Below, piece after piece: positions 1 to 8,257 of a DNA stretch of 64,000 bases (its first letter is position 1; the number at the start of each line of letters is the position of its first letter). This stretch comes from Sinomonas atrocyanea (GTDB lineage: Bacteria > Actinomycetota > Actinomycetes > Actinomycetales > Micrococcaceae), in NCBI RefSeq assembly GCF_030812675.1, contig NZ_JAUSTE010000008.1, positions 124,001-188,000 on the forward strand. Direction: 5' to 3'. A program made the position numbers and the translations under genes. The notes below the pieces were generated by a model. The model searched no databases. It was not told where the DNA came from and was given only the letters and a program-made list of their open reading frames with translations.

Positions 1-426
1 CGGGTGGGCGGCATCCGGGTCAGCTTCATGAGCTTCGACGCCGAGGCCATCGAGTACCTCCTGGCCTCGGTCCCGGCGCGCCATGTCTGCATGCTCGTCG
101 ACGACGTCTCAGTCGAGGAGCTGCGCCAGTCGGCCGCGCTCGGGGCCCTCACCGGCGGGGCGGTCGCCAACGTGCTCAAGGCAGCCCAGATGGACGCCGA
201 GGCGATCCTCGACGAGGGCCGCGCCGGGATCGCCGGTCCCGGGATCCGCTACGTCCGGGACCACCCGAACCGCGTGCGCGCCTGGCTCGGGGCAGGGCTC
301 ACCTTCCGTGTCTGGACGGTGGACGCGCCCGAGGACGTGGAGCACTGCCTCGCCGCCGGCATCCAGCAGATCACCACGAACCGCCCCGCCGAGGTGCTCG
401 CCCAGCTGGGGACGGCCCTTGGCTGA
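1..426 (+). CDS. Glycerophosphodiester phosphodiesterase, C-terminal part (5' end outside window)
   Basis: The frame is open from the first base, so the gene starts upstream and only about 141 C-terminal residues are visible. The end reads as the last strands of a GDPD TIM barrel: FRVWTVD (around residue 99), then a variable helix, then GIQQITTNRPAEV, the usual closing motif of this family. GDPD enzymes hydrolyse glycerophosphodiesters to glycerol 3-phosphate and an alcohol. The catalytic His/Glu residues of the N-terminal half are outside the window. The stop overlaps the presumed start of azlC by 8 nt, suggesting co-transcription. Confidence 0.85.
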   Translation, partial: RVGGIRVSFMSFDAEAIEYLLASVPARHVCMLVDDVSVEELRQSAALGALTGGAVANVLKAAQMDAEAILDEGRAGIAGPGIRYVRDHPNRVRAWLGAGLTFRVWTVDAPEDVEHCLAAGIQQITTNRPAEVLAQLGTALG

Positions 427-1279
427 CGCGGATCCTCTCCCCGAACCCGAACCCGAGCCCGCGCACGAGCCCGAGCCTGCGCACGACGGCGCGGGGCCGG
501 TGCCGCTGCGCCGCTCGCCTGCGGCGCGGATCGGCCTCTCGATCGCCGTCGCGACAGGCCTCTACGGCATCTCCTTCGGCGCACTCGGGGTCGCCTCGGG
601 GCTCGACGTCCTCCAGACCGTGGCCCTGAGCCTGCTCATGTTCACCGGCGGCTCCCAGTTCGCCTTCATCGGCGTGCTCGCCGGCGGCGGCTCGGGGGCC
701 GCGGCCACCGCCGCAGCCACGCTGCTCGGGGTGCGCAACGCGGTCTACGGCATGCAGCTCAACGCGATGTTCGCCCCGGCCGGCTGGCGCCGCTTCGTTG
801 CCCCCCAGTTCACGATCGACGAGTCCACTGCGACCGCGGTGGGCCAGGAGTCGCCGACCGAGCAGCGCCGGGGATTCTGGGTGGCAGGGGTCGGGGTGTT
901 CGTGCTCTGGAACGTCTTCACCGCGGTGGGCGCCCTGGCAGGCAACGCCCTCGGAGACCCCAAGCAGTGGGGGCTCGACGGCGCCGCCGTGGCCGCCTTC
1001 CTCGGGCTCCTGTGGCCGCGCCTCAGGGGCCGCGAGCCCTGGGCCATCGCCGTGGTCTGCGCGCTCGCGACCGTGCTCGCCGTGCCGTTCGTGCCTCCCG
1101 GGGTCCCGATCCTCATCGCGGCGCTCGTCGCCGCGGTCCTCGGATGGCTGAGCCACGAGCGGGCTGCCGCCGGCCGGCCCTCCGCGGGCGCCGGGGTGGA
1201 AGGGCTGGGGCCTGATCTGGATCCCTACTCCCGCCGCGACCCCCACGGGGACGAGGGCCAGGACGGGGAACGGGCATGA
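419..1279 (+). CDS. azlC: AzlC family branched-chain amino acid exporter, large subunit
   Basis: After a short Pro/Glu-rich leader the protein shows the AzlC pattern: GLYGISFGALGVASG, then LLMFTGGSQFAFIGVLAGGG, then several hydrophobic helices. AzlC and AzlD together export branched-chain amino acids and analogues across the cytoplasmic membrane. The start is uncertain: TTG at 419 overlaps the upstream stop and gives 286 residues, while GTG at 500 would give about 259, closer to the usual family length. The downstream azlD start overlaps this stop (ATGA), a classic coupled pair. Substrate is inferred from family. Confidence 0.85.
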   Translation: MADADPLPEPEPEPAHEPEPAHDGAGPVPLRRSPAARIGLSIAVATGLYGISFGALGVASGLDVLQTVALSLLMFTGGSQFAFIGVLAGGGSGAAATAAATLLGVRNAVYGMQLNAMFAPAGWRRFVAPQFTIDESTATAVGQESPTEQRRGFWVAGVGVFVLWNVFTAVGALAGNALGDPKQWGLDGAAVAAFLGLLWPRLRGREPWAIAVVCALATVLAVPFVPPGVPILIAALVAAVLGWLSHERAAAGRPSAGAGVEGLGPDLDPYSRRDPHGDEGQDGERA

Positions 1280-1587
1280 GCCTGTGGGCCTGGATCGTCC
1301 TCGCGTGCGCTGCCGCGTACGCGCTCAAGCTGCTCGGCTACCTGCTGCCGCGCCGGTGGATGGACAACGAGCGCATGCTGCGGGTCGCGGGCACGGTCAC
1401 CATCGGGCTGCTGGCGTCCCTGACCGCCGTCAACACGTTCGCGAGCGGGCAGTCCCTCGTCCTCGACGCCCGCCTCGGCTCCCTCGCCGCAGCGGCCGTG
1501 GCACTGCTGCTGCGGGCCCCGTTCCTCGTGGTGGTCATCGCCGGCGCTGCAGCGGCGGCGCTCCTGCGCCTCCTCGGCTGGGGCTGA
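1276..1587 (+). CDS. azlD: AzlD family branched-chain amino acid exporter, small subunit
   Basis: A 103-residue hydrophobic protein with about four membrane segments. The early LGYLLPRRW motif and the overall length fit AzlD, the small partner of AzlC. Its ATG overlaps the azlC stop by four bases, so translation is probably coupled. Known function: AzlCD forms a branched-chain amino acid efflux system; the exact substrate here cannot be read from sequence. It is followed by a tandem repeat array rather than a clear terminator hairpin. Confidence 0.85.
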   Translation: MSLWAWIVLACAAAYALKLLGYLLPRRWMDNERMLRVAGTVTIGLLASLTAVNTFASGQSLVLDARLGSLAAAAVALLLRAPFLVVVIAGAAAAALLRLLGWG

Positions 1588-1602
1588 CCGGCCCCCGCCC
1601 TT

Positions 1603-1672
1603 CTGGGGGTCACCTCCTGGGGGTCACCTTCTGGAAGTCACCTCCTGAGGGTCACCTCCCGGGAGTCACCCG
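1603..1672. repeat. Tandem array, five 14-bp units (consensus CTGGGGGTCACCTC)
   Basis: Five consecutive 14-bp units begin at 1603, 1617, 1631, 1645 and 1659. The first two differ at one base; the others have 2-5 substitutions. The array fills the space between the convergent azlD and TetR genes and ends 7 nt before the TetR stop codon. No T-tract or strong dyad is seen, so it is not an ordinary terminator. Confidence 0.9.
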
Positions 1673-1679
1673 GGGGGGG

Positions 1680-2306
1680 TCAGAGGGGGAGCTCGACGCC
1701 CGGGATCGGGCCGAGGGGCGGCAGCGGCCGGTTCTCGCGGTGGGTGCGGATGGCGTCCTCGACGAGCGCCACGTAGCGCTGCCACGCGAAGGACCCCGGC
1801 TCCAAGGTGTCGCCGGCGCCGATGAGCATCGCGACGAGCCGCACCATGTCGATCAGCTGGAGCTCCTCGCGCAGGGTCCCCTCCCGCTGGCCGCGCTGGA
1901 GCAGGACCCCGAGGGACTCGATGAGCTTGCCGGCAAGTCCCACGAGCAGGCTCCGCCGGCCCGCGACGGCGGAGAGCAGGTTGTGCTCGTCGTTCGCCAC
2001 CTGCATGACCGCGCTGAGGACCTCGACGAGGCCGGAGGCGGCGTCGGGGTTCTCGAGGGCCATCTCGGCCACGGGCTCGACCTTGACCTTGATCTGCCGC
2101 TCGACGGCGGCGAGGACAAGCTCGTCCTTGTCGGCGAAGTTCCGGAACAGCGTGGCCGGCCCAACCCCGGCGCGGTCCGCCACGGTCTTGAGGGACACAT
2201 TCGGGCCCTCCTCGCGGAAGCAGTCAAGGGCCGCCGTGATGATCTTCTCGATGTTGCGTGCCGCGTCGGCGCGCATCGGCTTGCGCCACGCCCGTTCCTG
2301 CTGCAT
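1680..2306 (-). CDS. TetR/AcrR family transcriptional regulator
   Basis: 208 residues. The N-terminal helix-turn-helix is clear: IEKIITAALDCFREEG, VSLKTVADRAGVGPATLFRNFADKDELV (about residues 18-65), followed by a helical ligand-binding domain. The start at 2306 is the first ATG; a second ATG at 2276 gives MRADAARN, a very common TetR beginning, and may be the real start. TACTGT lies 7 nt before the 2306 ATG, compatible with a leaderless message. Target and ligand are unknown. It is convergent with azlCD and divergent from the thiamine-binding-type protein, either of which may be controlled. Confidence 0.88.
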   Translation of the reverse strand: MQQERAWRKPMRADAARNIEKIITAALDCFREEGPNVSLKTVADRAGVGPATLFRNFADKDELVLAAVERQIKVKVEPVAEMALENPDAASGLVEVLSAVMQVANDEHNLLSAVAGRRSLLVGLAGKLIESLGVLLQRGQREGTLREELQLIDMVRLVAMLIGAGDTLEPGSFAWQRYVALVEDAIRTHRENRPLPPLGPIPGVELPL

Positions 2307-2400
2307 GCCTCAACAGTACCCATCCGAGAGTCGGGGTGCCGCCTATATGACGGCACGCTCTCAACCTTGTCGCGGCCTCGGCGGTGGCACACTGGTGCGC

Positions 2401-2772
2401 ATGATCGTCGCCTTTTCCGTGTCCCCGTCCGGCCCCGCGCCCGACGCCGGCCGCCCCGCCGAGGCGCCCGGCTCGCCGTCGTCCGCTCCCTCCGACTCCG
2501 TCCACGAAGCGGTCGCGGCAGCGGTCCGGGTCGTGCGGGAGTCCGGGCTGCCCAATCGCACGAGCTCGATGTTCACCGAGCTCGAGGGCGAGTGGGACGA
2601 GGTCATGGACGTCGTGAAGCGGGCCACCGAAGCCGTGGGCCGCTACGGCTCGCGGGTCTCACTCGTGCTCAAGGCCGACATCCGCCCGGGCCACACCGGC
2701 GAGATCACCGGCAAGGTGGAGCGGCTCGAGCGGGCGATCGCGGGCCGGGCACCGGAGCAGCCGGGCGGCTGA
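2401..2772 (+). CDS. MTH1187/YkoF-type thiamine-binding family protein
   Basis: 123 residues. The pattern MIVAFSVSPSG, then AVRVVRESGLPNRTSSMFTELEGEWDEVMDVVKRATEAV, then GHTGEITGKVERLER matches the MTH1187 (DUF77) ferredoxin-fold family, whose members bind thiamine-like molecules or form small multimers. The N-terminus carries an extra Pro/Ala-rich insertion (about residues 9-32). ATG at 2401 follows a compact upstream region (TTGTCG near 2367 and CACACT near 2388), suggesting little or no 5' leader. Role in thiamine handling is inferred from family only. Confidence 0.8.
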   Translation: MIVAFSVSPSGPAPDAGRPAEAPGSPSSAPSDSVHEAVAAAVRVVRESGLPNRTSSMFTELEGEWDEVMDVVKRATEAVGRYGSRVSLVLKADIRPGHTGEITGKVERLERAIAGRAPEQPGG

Positions 2773-2829
2773 CGCGCCGGTCGGGCGGGACGCTGTCGCG
2801 GCCCCGGCGCGAAGTGCCAGACTGGCGGC

Positions 2830-3492
2830 ATGGTCGAACATGTCGCGCAGCCCGAATGGACCGAGGTCGAACGCTGGCTCACGCGGACCGTCGTCAAGCC
2901 AGGGCCCGAGCATGAGCGTGCCCTCGAGACGGCCGGGGCACGCGGCATGCCTCCGATCGAAGTCCAGCCCACATCCGGCAAGCTGCTGAACCTCCTCGTG
3001 CGGATCTCCGGCGCGAGGCGGGTGCTCGAGATCGGCACCCTCGCGGGTTTCAGCAGCATCTGGATGGGCCAGGCCCTGCCCGATGACGGACACCTCGACA
3101 CGCTCGAGTACCTCCCGGAACACGCGGCCGTGGCCCGCGAGAACCTCGCCGCGGCCGGTCTCGCCGAGAAGGTGACCGTGCACGTGGGCCGCGCCCTCGA
3201 GACGCTCTCGGGCCTGTCCGGCCCCTACGACCTCGTCTTCATCGACGCCGACAAGCAGAACAACTCCCGCTACCTCGAATGGGCGGTCAGGCTCGGGCGG
3301 CCGGGCACCGTGGTGGTGCTCGACAACGCGGTGTGGGAGGGCACGCTCCTGCACCCGGAGGGCGGGGACTCCGACGCGCCGTTCATCGTGGAGTCCCTCG
3401 AGCTCCTGGGAGGCCCCCTCTTCGACGCGACCGTCGTGCAGACGGCCGGGTCCAAGGGCTGGGACGGCTTCGCCCTGGCCGTGGTGAGGTAG
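2830..3492 (+). CDS. Class I SAM-dependent O-methyltransferase (COMT/CCoAOMT-like)
   Basis: 220 residues. The SAM-binding Rossmann motif VLEIGTLAGFSSIWMGQAL is at about residues 60-78; the acidic residue after strand 2 is in LDTLEYLPEHA; YDLVFIDADKQNN is the metal-binding DAD-K-N motif of cation-dependent O-methyltransferases. LGRPGTVVVLDNAVWEG completes the pattern. It should transfer a methyl group to a catechol-like hydroxyl; substrate unknown. It is followed 6 nt later by a GNAT gene and then a spermidine synthase-like gene with overlapping starts, so the three are probably one transcript. Confidence 0.88.
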   Translation: MVEHVAQPEWTEVERWLTRTVVKPGPEHERALETAGARGMPPIEVQPTSGKLLNLLVRISGARRVLEIGTLAGFSSIWMGQALPDDGHLDTLEYLPEHAAVARENLAAAGLAEKVTVHVGRALETLSGLSGPYDLVFIDADKQNNSRYLEWAVRLGRPGTVVVLDNAVWEGTLLHPEGGDSDAPFIVESLELLGGPLFDATVVQTAGSKGWDGFALAVVR

Positions 3493-3498
3493 CGGGCG

Positions 3499-4035
3499 GT
3501 GGCCACCAGCAGCGCGGCGCCGGAGCCTGCCTTCGAGATCGCGGATGCCACGCCCGAGGACGCCGAGGCGCTGCTCGCGGTCAAGGACGCCTCGTGGCGC
3601 GAGGCCTATGCCCACCTTCTCCCGGCCGCCTTCCTCGAGGGCGGCCTCGGCGACTCGCCGGCCCGCACCGAGGGCTGGCGCAGGTCGCTCTCCCCGGAGT
3701 CGCCCGCACGGTTCGCGCTGGTCCGGTCCCGCGGGCGCGTGGTCGGGTTCGCGGGGGCCGGGCCCGCCCGCGACGACGATGCCCCCGCCGCGGAGGAGCT
3801 TTATACCGTCTACGTCTTGGCCGAGCTGCACGGCACGGGCGCCGGGCAGGCGGTCGTCGAGCGCGTCCTCGCAGACCGCCCGGCCTCCGTGTGGGTCTTC
3901 GAAGACAACCCGCGGGCCCAGGGGTTCTACAGCAGGCTCGGCTTTATGCCCGACGGTGCCCGCCACCTCGAAGAGGTCGGAGGGACGCCCGTGTACGAGA
4001 TCCGCATGGTGCGCGGCGCCGGCGGGGGTGCCTGA
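3499..4035 (+). CDS. GNAT family N-acetyltransferase
   Basis: 178 residues from a GTG start 6 nt after the methyltransferase stop. GNAT features: an N-terminal FEIADATPEDAEALLAVKDASWREAYAHL, the beta-4 strand EELYTVYVLAELHGTGAGQAVVERVL with the Q/RxxGxG/A acetyl-CoA loop (H-GTGAGQA), and the C-terminal VFEDNPRAQGFYSRLGFMPDG. It acetylates an unknown amine with acetyl-CoA in the cytoplasm. The stop overlaps the next ATG (TGATG), implying coupled translation. Confidence 0.88.
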   Translation: MATSSAAPEPAFEIADATPEDAEALLAVKDASWREAYAHLLPAAFLEGGLGDSPARTEGWRRSLSPESPARFALVRSRGRVVGFAGAGPARDDDAPAAEELYTVYVLAELHGTGAGQAVVERVLADRPASVWVFEDNPRAQGFYSRLGFMPDGARHLEEVGGTPVYEIRMVRGAGGGA

Positions 4036-4901
4036 TGCCCGCCCAGCAGGGGCCGGGCCCGTCGGCGGGCCTCTACCCCATCAGCACCGGCAGCGCGGAG
4101 CTCGTGCCGGACGGCGACTCGCGCGACGGCTGGCTCCTGAAGATCAACGGCGTCCAGAGTTCGCACATCGTCCTGTCCGACCCGCTCCGGCTCGACTTCG
4201 AGTACATGCGCTGGATTGTGGCCCTCATCGAGGACCGCTTCGACCCCGCGCGCACCGACCGGCTCCGCGCCCTCCACCAGGGCGGGGGCGGCTGCTCCAT
4301 CCCGCGGTACCTCGCTGCGCGCTACCCGGACGCGCGGCAGGTCGTCGTCGAGCTCGACGCGAAGCTCGCCGAGTACGTGCGCGGATGGTTCGACCTGCCG
4401 CGGGCACCGCTGCTGCGCCTGCGCGTCGGCGAGGCCCGGGAGGTCACCGAGGCGCTGACCCCGGCCACCCGGGACGTCGTGGTCCGCGACGTCTTCGCCG
4501 GGTCCACCACCCCTGATTCCCTGACCACCGTCGAGTTCATCGAGGCCTCGGCCCGCCTGCTCGACGCGGGCGGCCTGTTCCTGGCGAACATCGGCAGCGC
4601 TCCGGACCACGTCTCCGCGAGGACCGAGGCGGCCGCGATCGCCGCCGTCTTCCCGCACACCGCCGTCGTCGCCGACTCGGCCATGCTCAAGGGCCGCAGG
4701 TACGGCAACTTCGTGATCGCCGGAAGCACGACGCCGATCCCCGCCTCACCGGCGCTCCGTCGCCGCCTGCTCGGCGGCGGACTGCCCGCCCAGGTCTGGG
4801 ACGACGCTCAGGTCCGCGCGTGGATCGGGACCGCCGAACCGCGCCGCGACCCCGCCCCTCCACCGGAGGTGGACGCGGTGGATCCGGACGCCCTGCCCTG
4901 A
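4035..4901 (+). CDS. Spermidine synthase-like SAM-fold protein
   Basis: 288 residues starting at the TGATG junction. It has the spermidine synthase/methyltransferase fold: early strands around VQSSHIVLSDPLRLDFEYMRWI, LHQGGGGCSIPRYLAARYPDARQVVVELDAKLAEYVRGWF (glycine loop plus acidic residue), and RDVVVRDVFAGSTTPDSLTTVEFIE in place of the classical D-A motif. Such actinobacterial relatives often lack proven polyamine activity, so the reaction is left open. It closes the O-methyltransferase/GNAT operon and converges on the LysR gene. Confidence 0.75.
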   Translation: MPAQQGPGPSAGLYPISTGSAELVPDGDSRDGWLLKINGVQSSHIVLSDPLRLDFEYMRWIVALIEDRFDPARTDRLRALHQGGGGCSIPRYLAARYPDARQVVVELDAKLAEYVRGWFDLPRAPLLRLRVGEAREVTEALTPATRDVVVRDVFAGSTTPDSLTTVEFIEASARLLDAGGLFLANIGSAPDHVSARTEAAAIAAVFPHTAVVADSAMLKGRRYGNFVIAGSTTPIPASPALRRRLLGGGLPAQVWDDAQVRAWIGTAEPRRDPAPPPEVDAVDPDALP

Positions 4902-4927
4902 TCGCCTCCCCGGGGCCGCCACGGCGG

Positions 4928-5848
4928 TCAGCGCTCAGGAGGCGGATCCGCGCGGCCCAGGAGCAGGGGGCGCGAACGCTCCATCTGGGCCCGCAGCGCG
5001 TCCGCCACGGCCGCGACGGCTGGCTGCCGGTAGGAGTCCGGCCGCAGCACCATCCAGTACGGAAGCTGCTCGCGGAAGTAGTCGGGGAGGAGCCGCACGA
5101 GGTCGTCGTGGCGGTCCGCCATGAAGCACGGCAGGAAGCCGATGCCGGCGCCGGCCCGGGTCGCCTCGACGTGCACGAACACGTTGGTCGACGTCAGGCC
5201 GTCCCGCATCTCGGGCGCGAGGCGCCGGGGGGCGTCGAGGTCGTCGATCTGGAGCATCGAGTCGACGAAGTAGACGAGGCCGTGGCGGGCCAGCTCCTCG
5301 GGAGTCTGCGGGGCGCCGTGCCGGGCCAGGTACCCGCGGGAGGCGTACATCCCCAGCGTGTACTCGCCGAGCCGCACGGCCTGGGCGCGGTGGACCTGCG
5401 GCTCACCCTCCACGACGACCTCGATGTCCACCCCGGAGCGCTGCTGGAGGGCCCGGCGGGTGACCGTGACGAGCTCCACCGTCAGTCCGGGGTGCTCGGC
5501 CCGCAGCCGAGCTATCGCGGGAGAGGCGATGTAGGCGCTGAAGCCGTCCGTCGCCGTCATGCGCACCACCCCGGTGATCGGGTCCTCCCCGCCGGGTCCC
5601 AGGCGCCCCACCGCGTCGGCGACCTGGGCCGCCACGCCCACGGCGCGCTCGCCGAGCGGCGTGAGCTCCCACCCACCCGCGGCGCGGGCCAGCACGCGGC
5701 CCCCGAGCGACTTCTCGAGGGCCGCGATCTTGCGCGCCACGGTGGTGTGGTTCAGGCCCAGGCCCTCGCCCGCCGTCGTGAATTTCCCGGAGCGGGACAC
5801 CTCGAGGAGCACGAGGAGGAGATCTGCTGAGGGCGGGGCCGGCGTCAT
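4928..5848 (-). CDS. LysR family transcriptional regulator
   Basis: 306 residues. The N-terminal winged helix-turn-helix is visible in LLEVSRSGKFTTAGEGLGLNHTTVARKIAALEKSLGGRVLAR (about residues 13-55), followed by the periplasmic-binding-like effector domain beginning at ITGVVRMTATDGFSAYI. It is divergent from the MHS transporter and 3-hydroxybutyrate dehydrogenase genes 179 bp away. LysR proteins typically regulate a divergent target in response to a pathway metabolite, so this gene probably controls that pair. The shared intergenic region contains a dyad at 5912-5925. Confidence 0.9.
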   Translation of the reverse strand: MTPAPPSADLLLVLLEVSRSGKFTTAGEGLGLNHTTVARKIAALEKSLGGRVLARAAGGWELTPLGERAVGVAAQVADAVGRLGPGGEDPITGVVRMTATDGFSAYIASPAIARLRAEHPGLTVELVTVTRRALQQRSGVDIEVVVEGEPQVHRAQAVRLGEYTLGMYASRGYLARHGAPQTPEELARHGLVYFVDSMLQIDDLDAPRRLAPEMRDGLTSTNVFVHVEATRAGAGIGFLPCFMADRHDDLVRLLPDYFREQLPYWMVLRPDSYRQPAVAAVADALRAQMERSRPLLLGRADPPPER

Positions 5849-5870
5849 GGGGAAAGCCTAGGGCCCCCTC

Positions 5871-5925
5871 TGCAAATCTGCACATGATCCGTGCTGGATT
5901 GCCCATTGAAGGCGCAGACCTGCGC
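5871..5925. promoter_or_regulatory. Candidate LysR operator region
   Basis: Two dyads lie between the divergent LysR and MHS genes. TGCAAATCTGCA at 5871-5882 is an imperfect repeat 23 bp from the LysR start. GCGCAG-AC-CTGCGC at 5912-5925 is a perfect 6-bp inverted repeat. LysR regulators commonly use two such sites, one recognition and one activation site; the assignment is inferred from position. Confidence 0.5.
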
Positions 5926-6027
5926 AGGGAATACTCGTCGGGACATGTGATGGGCGTCATACCGTGAAGACGCCCGCGAGGCCCCGTTTGTGAGCCGTGT
6001 CAGCGACGACACCCCAGGAGGCACCCC

Positions 6028-7404
6028 ATGAGCGTGAACCAGCGCTCCGCCGGCAGTACCGAGCAGCCGCTGCTCAAGAAGATCGTCTCCGCCTCGATGG
6101 CGGGCACGGTGGTCGAGTGGTACGACTTCTTCCTCTACGCCACCGCGTCCACGATCGTGTTCAACAAGATCCTGCTGCCCAAGATGGGCAACGAGTACGA
6201 CGCGATCATCGCCGCGTTCCTCACCTACGCCGTGGGGTTCATCGCCCGCCCGCTCGGCGGCATCGTCTTCGGCCAGATCGGCGACAGGATCGGGCGCAAG
6301 CAGACCCTGCAGATCACCATCATGCTCATCGGCGCCGCGACCGTGCTCATGGGCTGCCTGCCGACCTACGCGCAGATCGGCATCTGGGCGCCCATCCTCC
6401 TCGTCCTCCTCCGCTTCATCCAGGGCCTCGCCCTCGGCGGCGAATGGGGCGGCGCCGTCCTGCTCGTGGCCGAGCACGCCCCGGACGAGAAGCGGGCCTT
6501 CTGGTCCTCATGGCCCCAGGCCGCGGTGCCGCTGGGCAACGTCCTCGCGACCGTGGTCCTGTGGATCATGACCTCGGCCCTCTCCGCCGATGCCTTCCTC
6601 GTCTGGGGCTGGCGCGTTGCCTTCTGGCTCTCCGCCGTCGTGGTGATCGTGGGCTACGTCATCCGCACCAAGATCGACGAGGCGCCGATCTTCCAGGCCG
6701 CCAAGGCCGAGCTCGAGACCGAGAAGGCCGCCGGCTACGGCGTCTTCGAGGTCCTCAAGCGCTACCCGCGCGGCGTCCTGGTCGGCATGGGCCTGCGGTT
6801 CGCGGAGAACATCATGTACTACCTCGTGGTCACGTTCTCGATCGTCTACCTCGGCACCGGCCTGAAGATGAACACCGCCTCGATCCTCGGCGTCATCGCG
6901 ATCGCGCACATCTGCCACTTCTCGATCATCCCGGTGATCGGCCGCTTCGCCGACCGGATCGGCCGCAAGCCGGTCTACCTCGCCGGCGCGATCCTGGGCG
7001 GCACGTGGGGCTTCTGGGCCTTCCCGGCCTTCGGCACCAAGAATGTGCTCGTCATCCTGTTGACCATCATCGTGGGCCTGGTCTTCCATGGCCTCATGTA
7101 CTCCGGCCAGCCGGCCATCATGGCCGAGATGTTCCCGACCCGCATGCGCTACTCGGGTGTCTCGATCGCCTACCAGGTCACCTCGATCGTCGCAGGCTCG
7201 CTCGCCCCCGTCTTTGCCACCGAGTGGCTCAAGGCCACGGGCTCCTGGTGGCCGACTGCGGTCTACCTCGCCGCAGCAGGCGTCATCACCGTCATCGCCG
7301 TCCTCGCCATGCGCGAGACCAAGGGCGCCTCGCTGCACGCGCTCGACGCCGCCGACGCCGCCCGCTTCCAGGGCAAGGTGTCCGAGGCAGGGGCCCGCGC
7401 ATGA
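6028..7404 (+). CDS. MFS transporter, metabolite:H+ symporter (MHS) family
   Basis: 458 residues with 12 predicted membrane segments. The MHS signature is present: MAGTVVEWYDFFLYATAS near the N-terminus, ARPLGGIVFGQIGDRIGRKQTL between helices 2 and 3, and EWGGAVLLVAEHAP. MHS carriers import organic acids and osmolytes with protons. A good ribosome site (CAGGAGG) precedes the ATG by 7 nt. The stop overlaps the start of a 3-hydroxybutyrate dehydrogenase gene, so 3-hydroxybutyrate or a related hydroxy/keto acid is a plausible substrate. Confidence 0.9.
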   Translation: MSVNQRSAGSTEQPLLKKIVSASMAGTVVEWYDFFLYATASTIVFNKILLPKMGNEYDAIIAAFLTYAVGFIARPLGGIVFGQIGDRIGRKQTLQITIMLIGAATVLMGCLPTYAQIGIWAPILLVLLRFIQGLALGGEWGGAVLLVAEHAPDEKRAFWSSWPQAAVPLGNVLATVVLWIMTSALSADAFLVWGWRVAFWLSAVVVIVGYVIRTKIDEAPIFQAAKAELETEKAAGYGVFEVLKRYPRGVLVGMGLRFAENIMYYLVVTFSIVYLGTGLKMNTASILGVIAIAHICHFSIIPVIGRFADRIGRKPVYLAGAILGGTWGFWAFPAFGTKNVLVILLTIIVGLVFHGLMYSGQPAIMAEMFPTRMRYSGVSIAYQVTSIVAGSLAPVFATEWLKATGSWWPTAVYLAAAGVITVIAVLAMRETKGASLHALDAADAARFQGKVSEAGARA

Positions 7405-8144
7405 GCCTCGACGGCCGCAAGGCACTGGTCACCGGCGGTGCGGCGGGGATCGGCGCTGCGGTCGCGCGCGGGCTCGCCGACCGGGGCGCGCACGTGGTGG
7501 TCGCCGACCTCGACGGCGGCGCCGCCGAGAAGCTCGCCGCGGACCTCGGGGGCAGCGCATGGGCCGTGGACCTGCTCGACACTGCCGCGCTCGAGGACCT
7601 GCGGCTCGACTGCGACATCCTCGTGAACAACGCGGGGATCCAGAAGGTCGCCCCCATCCAGGAGTACGACCCGGAGGCCTTTCGGCGGATCCAGAGGCTC
7701 ATGGTCGAGGCGCCCTTCCTCCTGGTCCGCGCCGCACTGCCGCACATGTACGAGCGCGGCTGGGGCCGGGTCATCAACCTCTCGTCGGTGCACGGCCTCC
7801 GCGCCTCGGCCTTCAAGAGCGCGTACGTCACGGCGAAGCACGCCCTCGAGGGCCTCTCGAAGGTCACCGCGCTCGAGGGCGCGGAGCACGGAGTGACGTC
7901 CAACTGCATCAACCCGGGATACGTCCGTACCGCGCTGGTCGAGAAGCAGATCAAGGACCAGGCCCAGACCCACGGCATCCCCGAGTCAGAAGTCCTCGAG
8001 AAGGTCATGCTGACCGAGATGGCGATCAAGCGGCTCGTCGAGCCCTCCGAGGTGGCCTCCCTCGCATGCTGGCTTGCCTCAGACGACGCCGGCATGGTCA
8101 CCGGGGCTTCCTACACGATGGATGGCGGCTGGTCGGCCCGGTAG
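7401..8144 (+). CDS. 3-hydroxybutyrate dehydrogenase (SDR family)
   Basis: 247 residues, classical short-chain dehydrogenase. Cofactor loop TGGAAGIGAAVARGL (about residues 11-25), NNAG at about 77, catalytic Ser/Tyr/Lys in INLSSVHGLRASAFKSAYVTAKHALEG, and CINPGYVRTALVEKQI, a segment characteristic of 3-hydroxybutyrate dehydrogenases. It should oxidise (R)-3-hydroxybutyrate to acetoacetate with NAD. The ATGA overlap with the MHS transporter suggests uptake and oxidation are one function. The last residues GASYTMDGGWSAR are typical of a full-length enzyme. Confidence 0.85.
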   Translation: MSLDGRKALVTGGAAGIGAAVARGLADRGAHVVVADLDGGAAEKLAADLGGSAWAVDLLDTAALEDLRLDCDILVNNAGIQKVAPIQEYDPEAFRRIQRLMVEAPFLLVRAALPHMYERGWGRVINLSSVHGLRASAFKSAYVTAKHALEGLSKVTALEGAEHGVTSNCINPGYVRTALVEKQIKDQAQTHGIPESEVLEKVMLTEMAIKRLVEPSEVASLACWLASDDAGMVTGASYTMDGGWSAR

Positions 8145-8175
8145 GGCCGCGCCCCGTCCGCCAACCCGGGCACAA

Positions 8176-8235
8176 CGACACAACTCAGCGCCGTTTCCGC
8201 CCCGAAAGGGGCCGAAGCGGCGCTGAGTTGCGTCG
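8176..8235. repeat. 60-bp near-perfect inverted repeat with nested hairpin
   Basis: Arms 8176-8197 and 8214-8235 are complementary over 22 bp with two mismatches; the right arm contains GGCGCTGAGTTGCGTCG. The space between holds a second hairpin, GCCCC-GAAA-GGGGC (8199-8212). The element separates convergent genes and could act as a bidirectional terminator, but it lacks a T-tract and looks like a mobile REP-type palindrome. Confidence 0.85.
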
Positions 8236-8257
8236 GAATGCCCGCGGGCGCCGAGGG

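Noticed and set aside
1603-1672. CRISPR-like array
   Set aside because: Units are contiguous 14-mers without spacers and no cas genes are present.
2659-3966. 435-codon open frame antisense to the O-methyltransferase and GNAT genes
   Set aside because: Arg/Gly/Ala-rich composition, no motif, and fully overlaps two genes with clear domains; a GC-rich third-position artefact.
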